NCBI GenBank assembly: GCA_009911065.1 | Contig: QXWR01000006.1 | Span: forward strand, 1 to 64,000 | Length of the DNA stretch: 64,000 bases | DNA from: Clostridiaceae bacterium | GTDB taxonomy: Bacteria > Bacillota > Clostridia > Lachnospirales > Lachnospiraceae | Reading direction: 5' to 3' | Shown here: positions 59,813-64,000 of the stretch, one piece after another | Layout of the letters: each line of letters begins with the position of its first letter | How positions within the stretch are numbered: position 1 is the stretch's first letter | Notes under the pieces: generated by a model | Seen by the model: the letters and a program-made list of their open reading frames with translations, nothing else | Database searches by the model: none | Told to the model about the DNA's origin: nothing | Program-made: the position numbers and the translations under genes

Positions 59813-60607
59813 ATGACCTATGCTGAGTATCAAGAATACATGAGAGATTTTTTTGAACAGTATTATCAGAAGCTTTCACAGGAAGAAATCCGTGTGACAC
59901 TTCCTCTTGAGGAAGAGGAAAAAGAAATGTGGAGCGATGATGCAAACCCTAATGATGAATGGAAGAAATGGAAGCTGGTTCCGGCTGTGATTTCGGACGA
60001 GGAAATCAAGGAATTGGAAAAAGAAATAGGGGTTGAATTGCCTCTTTGTTTGAAGGCATTTTTGACGGTTACTCATCATTGTTTCGATAATCCCATAGGA
60101 CGTAATTCTGTGGCGGAACACTTTGAGGGAATGTGGGAAGCATGGAACCCTGTTCTTGTGAGATGTGGCTATTTGCCCTTTGCATGGGATGAAGAAGGCT
60201 ATTTTATCCGTTGTATTCGTCTGGAAAAAATGCCGGAAGAAGAGAAATGCGGAATTTATCAAATTGACCATGAGGTATTGTTTGATTTTGATGAAAACAC
60301 AGTGACGCCAGAGGAAATAGATCCGTGTATGGAGTTGATTTCCGAGAATCTGCTTACATATCTGGATGAAATCCTTCATGACAGGGATTGTGATTCGCTG
60401 AGAAAGGCTTTAAAAAAGGCAGTGATTAGGGTGTTAAAAGAAGAGTGTGGATTACAGAATTATGATGAATTGTCAGATAAAATGGATAATGATGAAGAAT
60501 TTAATAAAATAATCACTGCGTTGAAACCAATACAGAAACAGTACTCTCTTTCAGATGATGATTTGGAAGAAATGGTGTGGGCTACAGAGTATTCCACCAA
60601 CTGGTGA
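59813..60607 (+). CDS. SMI1/KNR4 (SUKH) family protein
   Basis: A 264-residue acidic protein with SUKH features: AVISDEEIKELEKEIGVELP, LCLKAFLTVTHHCF, then NPVLVRCGYLPFAWDEEGYF and FDFDENTVTPEEIDPCMELI. ATG 59813 follows AAAAGGAGG. SUKH proteins often give immunity to polymorphic toxins. It lies after the Fic gene but with its own ribosome site. No matching toxin is seen in the window. Confidence 0.82.
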   Translation: MTYAEYQEYMRDFFEQYYQKLSQEEIRVTLPLEEEEKEMWSDDANPNDEWKKWKLVPAVISDEEIKELEKEIGVELPLCLKAFLTVTHHCFDNPIGRNSVAEHFEGMWEAWNPVLVRCGYLPFAWDEEGYFIRCIRLEKMPEEEKCGIYQIDHEVLFDFDENTVTPEEIDPCMELISENLLTYLDEILHDRDCDSLRKALKKAVIRVLKEECGLQNYDELSDKMDNDEEFNKIITALKPIQKQYSLSDDDLEEMVWATEYSTNW

Positions 60608-60936
60608 GAAGATTCAGACAAATATCTATGCGGAGGCATTTCTCTTTGTTATTTTTAAAAAGGCGCAGAATAAGCTTTTGATTTGTCCGGATTTTTTGAA
60701 TGTCCTGCTTTTTCTTTTGCCCATGTCATTAATTGCGCTTGCAGGTAGCGAAAAAGAACGAGAAAGTTGATCGTCTTAATTTTTTATATGTGATATAATG
60801 TACAGAGAAAATAGTACTTTATTGCATTCATTTTTGAGTGAATTTGTAACGCACATTTGGCGGAAAGCAATTATCAGACACACTCTAGCACAATTAACTT
60901 CAAGATGAATGCAACGAAGTACGAGGAGATATTTCT
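60608..60936 (+). other. Intergenic region before the second XRE gene
   Basis: 329 bases. Contains an extended -10 (TGATATAAT, about 60790-60798) likely for the XRE gene, and a stretch near 60855 (CGGAAAGCAATTATCAGACA) resembling one before the AraC gene at 53332. No gene recognised. Confidence 0.4.
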
Positions 60937-61533
60937 ATGAAACTATCTGAAAAAATACAGATACTAAGAAAAGAAAATAATTACTCACAGGAAGAATTAG
61001 CAGCCGTCTGTAATGTAAGCCGACAATCTATTTCTAAATGGGAAGCGGATACTACACTTCCAGAAACAGAAAAATTGATTGTATTGAGCAATTTGTTTCA
61101 AGTAACCGTTGATGTCTTGTTAAAAGATGAACTTTTAATCAATGGAAAAAGAGAAGTCAATACTTGCGGAAAGAATGCCATTAGAAAAGAGCGGGCCAAA
61201 TTATATGAGGGTGCGTTGATTAAAGAAAGCATAGATGATGAAAATCTTTTGGATTATATTCGTGTTCATAAAATTGAATTATGGAAAACAGGAGGAGTGC
61301 CAAAATATTGGACTGTTATCTTTTTTACATCAGATGCCCCTAATTTCCCGGAATTAGCTTCAAAAGCTTTAGTAGCAGATTATCATAAAGGTGGAGATTG
61401 GTTTATTGACTTCAAATGGAATAATACCAAATATATTGTTTTTAAAAACAAAATATTAAAATATACCATTGGAAATCAAGAGGAAAAAGCGATTGTTTGC
61501 CACGAATGCAGGGAATTTCAGATAATGAAATGA
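60937..61533 (+). CDS. XRE-type regulator with unknown C-terminal domain
   Basis: A 198-residue protein. Residues 1-65 are a Cro/C1 helix-turn-helix closely similar in style to the gene at 3386 (NYSQEELAAVCNVSRQSISK). The rest, with YIRVHKIELWKTGGVPKYWT, FFTSDAPNFPELASKALV and WFIDFKWNNTKYIVFKNKIL, is not DUF5680 and I do not recognise it. The last residues include a Cys/His pair (VCHECREF). It follows GGAGAT. Confidence 0.8.
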   Translation: MKLSEKIQILRKENNYSQEELAAVCNVSRQSISKWEADTTLPETEKLIVLSNLFQVTVDVLLKDELLINGKREVNTCGKNAIRKERAKLYEGALIKESIDDENLLDYIRVHKIELWKTGGVPKYWTVIFFTSDAPNFPELASKALVADYHKGGDWFIDFKWNNTKYIVFKNKILKYTIGNQEEKAIVCHECREFQIMK

Positions 61534-61648
61534 ATTGGAGTGAATAAAGGTTTGCTTTAAGGAACAGAAAGTATAACAAATTGCTTTCCTTTTTAGGAAA
61601 ACGGATCTATAATAAAACAACTACAGATTCGAATTTCGGAGTGATAAA

Positions 61649-62329
61649 ATGAACAGACCTATTACAACATTGTTTATGCTAATGTCGGTTGACGGGAAAA
61701 TAAGCACTGGCGCAACAGACGATTTCGATGTAGACAAAGATTTTCCACAAATTACAGGAGTTAGCGAGGGATTGCACCAATATTACGAAATAGAGCAAAC
61801 AACAGATTTATGGACGCTCAACTCTGGTCGGGTTCAAGCCAAAATTGGTGTTAATACCAAAAAAACGCCAGATAAAACGCCGGTATCTTTTGTGGTAATA
61901 GATAACAGGCATTTGAATGAAAATGGCATACGGTATTTTTGTTCGCTATCAAAAAAGTTTGTATTAATTACATCAAATACAAAACACCCGGCATTTAACA
62001 TAAAGAAAGATAATTTTTCGATCTTATATCAAAAAGAATTATCATTAAAAAATGCACTTATAAAGCTCAAATCAGAATATGGTTGTGAGAGAATCACGAT
62101 ACAAACTGGCGGGACATTAAATGGCTTATTTCTTCGGGAAAAATTATTTGATTATGTTGATATTGTTGTTGCCCCGATTTTGATTGGCGGCAAAGATACC
62201 TCTACATTGATTGATGGAAAATCTTTATTTTCACAAAAAGAATTGTCGAAATTAGGTGTTTTGAAACTGCAAGAATGTGTGATTTTGGAGCACTCATATT
62301 TACGATTGCGTTATGAGGTAATTCGCTGA
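61649..62329 (+). CDS. RibD/dihydrofolate-reductase-like protein
   Basis: A 226-residue protein matching the RibD C-terminal (reductase) domain: RPITTLFMLMSVDGKISTGA, RYFCSLSKKFVLITSNT, CERITIQTGGTLNGLFLREK, VDIVVAPILIGGKDTSTLID. The NADPH-binding TGGTLNG loop is intact. No deaminase domain is attached. A ribosome site (CGGAG) precedes it. It may act on a pyrimidine-like or antifolate substrate; no rib genes are nearby. Confidence 0.87.
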   Translation: MNRPITTLFMLMSVDGKISTGATDDFDVDKDFPQITGVSEGLHQYYEIEQTTDLWTLNSGRVQAKIGVNTKKTPDKTPVSFVVIDNRHLNENGIRYFCSLSKKFVLITSNTKHPAFNIKKDNFSILYQKELSLKNALIKLKSEYGCERITIQTGGTLNGLFLREKLFDYVDIVVAPILIGGKDTSTLIDGKSLFSQKELSKLGVLKLQECVILEHSYLRLRYEVIR

Positions 62330-62567
62330 TAAATCAAAACCAGGAAATTGACCACTTTTTGATTTTATCATATTCTGGGAGAGGTTGCGGAACAAATGGG
62401 ACAATGAAATAGGAGACAACATAGAAAGAGGAGAAAACTCAGGAAGAGAAAACTTAAGCGGCTTATGATTGCTTATTTGCTGCGAACAATCCGAGAACGC
62501 CAAGCCGCCCTGTTTTAGTTTCATCTTCCTGATAAACGATTCATTTGCATGTGTTACAAAATCAGGA

Positions 62568-63293
62568 TTATCTCAATACAGTCAATACAAATCCTATTAC
62601 GGAAAACAAGTTACATAAGCAATGAAAATATAGGCTTATATACAAATTCTTTTTCTTATATGCCACATACACAACTGGGGTAAATGCTAATATACGAAAT
62701 ACATTATTAAAAGGCAGCCAAAAATGATAGAGTGAAAACAAAACAGCTATCCATATTGGAGTAATGGAATTTTGCTTTTTATAATGAGATGTTAAATATC
62801 CTCTGAAATATAATTCTTCTGTTATCGGTCCAATTAGTACATTAAAGATACCATAATATACACAAGTCAAAATCCGTATTGGTTTTGAAAATGATTTTAT
62901 ATATTCAAAATTTGTCCAGTCAAAGCCCGCTGGTAAATTGTTAAGTACATTGCTTCTCATGGTTGCAAATATTTGATTTTCCATAGGCGCAACAAAAATA
63001 GATAGCAAGCCTGCAATTCCGAAGAATACAAATGCTATTCCTAACATTTTCCAAACTGCAATCTTTTCCTGTCCTGCAAATGCACTTTTAAGAGAATAAG
63101 TCCCATATTCTTTTTTGCTTGCCGATATAATCACTCCTAATTCCATAGGCACTAATATAAATGTCCCTAAAATGCAAAAGAGTAGTATATGCGGTATATT
63201 ACAAAAATGTCCCAATAGTAAATAACTCAAACTTAAAATAACAGCGGGTGCAAAAATTCTTAATGAAAGCCCTTTTGTGTCTATTTTATTCAT
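62568..63293 (-). CDS. CPBP family intramembrane metalloprotease
   Basis: A 241-residue protein of about seven helices. ITEELYFRGYLTSHY carries the EExxxR catalytic motif, and HFWLPFNNVFRIL the second His motif, as in CPBP (Abi/CAAX) proteases. These often process or give immunity to bacteriocins. It is on the opposite strand to the RibD-like gene; the 238 bases between hold an AAGCGGCTT/AAGCCGCC inverted repeat and no gene. Confidence 0.87.
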   Translation of the reverse strand: MNKIDTKGLSLRIFAPAVILSLSYLLLGHFCNIPHILLFCILGTFILVPMELGVIISASKKEYGTYSLKSAFAGQEKIAVWKMLGIAFVFFGIAGLLSIFVAPMENQIFATMRSNVLNNLPAGFDWTNFEYIKSFSKPIRILTCVYYGIFNVLIGPITEELYFRGYLTSHYKKQNSITPIWIAVLFSLYHFWLPFNNVFRILAFTPVVYVAYKKKNLYISLYFHCLCNLFSVIGFVLTVLR

Positions 63294-63386
63294 ATAAAAT
63301 ATTCCTCGCGAAACTTCGAATTGTCGGTTCGTTTACTAACCAGTATAGCACATTTTCCCGTTGAAAGCAATCCGCGTTTGATGTCC

Positions 63387-63944
63387 CTATTGCGTTTGGA
63401 TATTCAGAAAACAAACTCTGATGTAAACATCTTCATCCAATTCTGGATTAGTCCAGCTATCCCAGGTTTCATGTGTAAAAATAACATACCAACTCAAATT
63501 TTCATCAAAGCAATATACATCCTCTGGAAACCACAGACCTTGACATTGAAAACCGGATGTCCAGGCATCTTGTTCGTTGTTCCATTCCTCTACAATTTTC
63601 TGACTAAGTAGGCTGCCTTCTATACTTATGATGGTGTCTTTTGGATTCTCCAAAGAAAGCCGTCTGTCTGATAATCTTTCTTTGGAGAATAAATCCCACA
63701 TGAGAAATACATGTTTCTTGTCTCTCAAAAATGCGGCGGCATCGTCCATACGACATTCTTTTTTCCACTTTTTATTATCTTGTAAACAGTTCCATAAATA
63801 TCCATCGTAACAAAGACCGTCAGTATCCTGGACTAAAGTTGCAATATGTTTTTGATAATGATCACTTGTCATGTCAATGAACTGCTGGATGAAGGCTTTA
63901 CGCAAAGCAGCTGCCTTTTTTGTCGGCCATATTTCAAATTTCAT
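63387..63944 (-). CDS. Uncharacterised protein, possibly DUF4275-like
   Basis: A 185-residue acidic protein, Trp-rich: KPAALRK-type basic start (PTKKAAALRKAFIQQF), GYLWNCLQDNKKWKKECRMD, then FPEDVYCFDENLSWYVIFTH and a short tail. The end, with W-Y-V-x-x-T-H-E, resembles DUF4275 proteins, which may be immunity-like. A ribosome site (GGAG) precedes it on the minus strand. The assignment is tentative. Confidence 0.6.
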   Translation of the reverse strand: MKFEIWPTKKAAALRKAFIQQFIDMTSDHYQKHIATLVQDTDGLCYDGYLWNCLQDNKKWKKECRMDDAAAFLRDKKHVFLMWDLFSKERLSDRRLSLENPKDTIISIEGSLLSQKIVEEWNNEQDAWTSGFQCQGLWFPEDVYCFDENLSWYVIFTHETWDSWTNPELDEDVYIRVCFLNIQTQ

Positions 63945-64000
63945 AGGATGACACTCCTGATAATTAAAAAATCTGAAATTATTTTAGCAGAAAGGCTTTT

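Noticed and set aside
1-64000. tRNA or rRNA genes
   Set aside because: I looked for cloverleaf-type and rRNA-like sequences while reading and saw none; a dedicated search would be needed to exclude an atypical tRNA.

Overview
The window looks like a chromosomal stretch of a gut-type Clostridia, most likely Lachnospiraceae. The evidence is the Gram-positive ribosome binding sites (AAGGAGG), low to moderate GC, and gene families typical of that group: DUF2000, DUF6033, PcfB, TTRAP, cysteine-rich KTR, CFI-box and Rpn-type PD-(D/E)XK proteins. I saw no rRNA, tRNA or CRISPR array. Much of it is accessory DNA: insertion sequences, remnants of conjugative or mobilizable elements, and short resident operons between them.

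Layout. 0-6.8 kb: transposase tail; an AraC/EamA exporter/split acetyltransferase/DUF2000 operon; an XRE-DUF5680 regulator coupled to a radical SAM gene; and a BlaI/BlaR1 pair. 6.8-8.5 kb: an IS with a deleted transposase. 8.5-12.3 kb: DUF6033 and partner, two convergent tyrosine recombinases (one broken), then two strong hairpins. 12.4-17.1 kb: a two-component system driving a lantibiotic/bacitracin-type ABC exporter and a YxeA protein, through a promoter with four 11-bp direct repeats. 18.0-21.4 kb: a MocR regulator divergent from an ECF S-component and a MATE exporter. 21.4-28.6 kb: a graveyard of conjugative-element genes (PcfB, relaxase tail, sigma-like factor, MobC, ArdC-type polyprotein) joined at deletion points.

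28.8-41.4 kb is the most distinctive metabolic block. A LysR gene diverges from an operon with two 2-hydroxyacyl-CoA dehydratase/double-cubane-type subunits, one having lost every putative cluster cysteine. The operon also has a NapH-like membrane ferredoxin with a large extracytoplasmic domain, a BadF/HgdC-type ATPase activator and a cysteine-rich DsbD/TauE-like membrane protein. A second transcription unit with the same 17-bp LysR-like box adds a Cys-nucleophile hydrolase, aldo/keto reductases, flavodoxin-like proteins and two lipoprotein redox enzymes.

41.4-44.9 kb repeats parts of both preceding regions (PD-(D/E)XK tail, ArdC start, oxidoreductase) and ends in a surface-protein fragment. 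45-54.7 kb holds AraC, MATE, acetyltransferase, VOC, HxlR, YbhB and cupin genes. An IS1634-family element sits there between perfect 184-bp direct repeats, a duplication that left both neighbouring genes intact.

54.7-60.6 kb is AT-rich and looks like a conflict/defence island: three overlapping GTPase genes with glycine-zipper and CFI-box tails, a Fic protein with its own inhibitory motif, and a SUKH protein. The window closes with an XRE regulator, a RibD-like reductase, a CPBP membrane protease and an unknown gene. A structured intergenic repeat of about 95 bp occurs three times (3.1, 4.9 and 54.6 kb), always just after a gene end.
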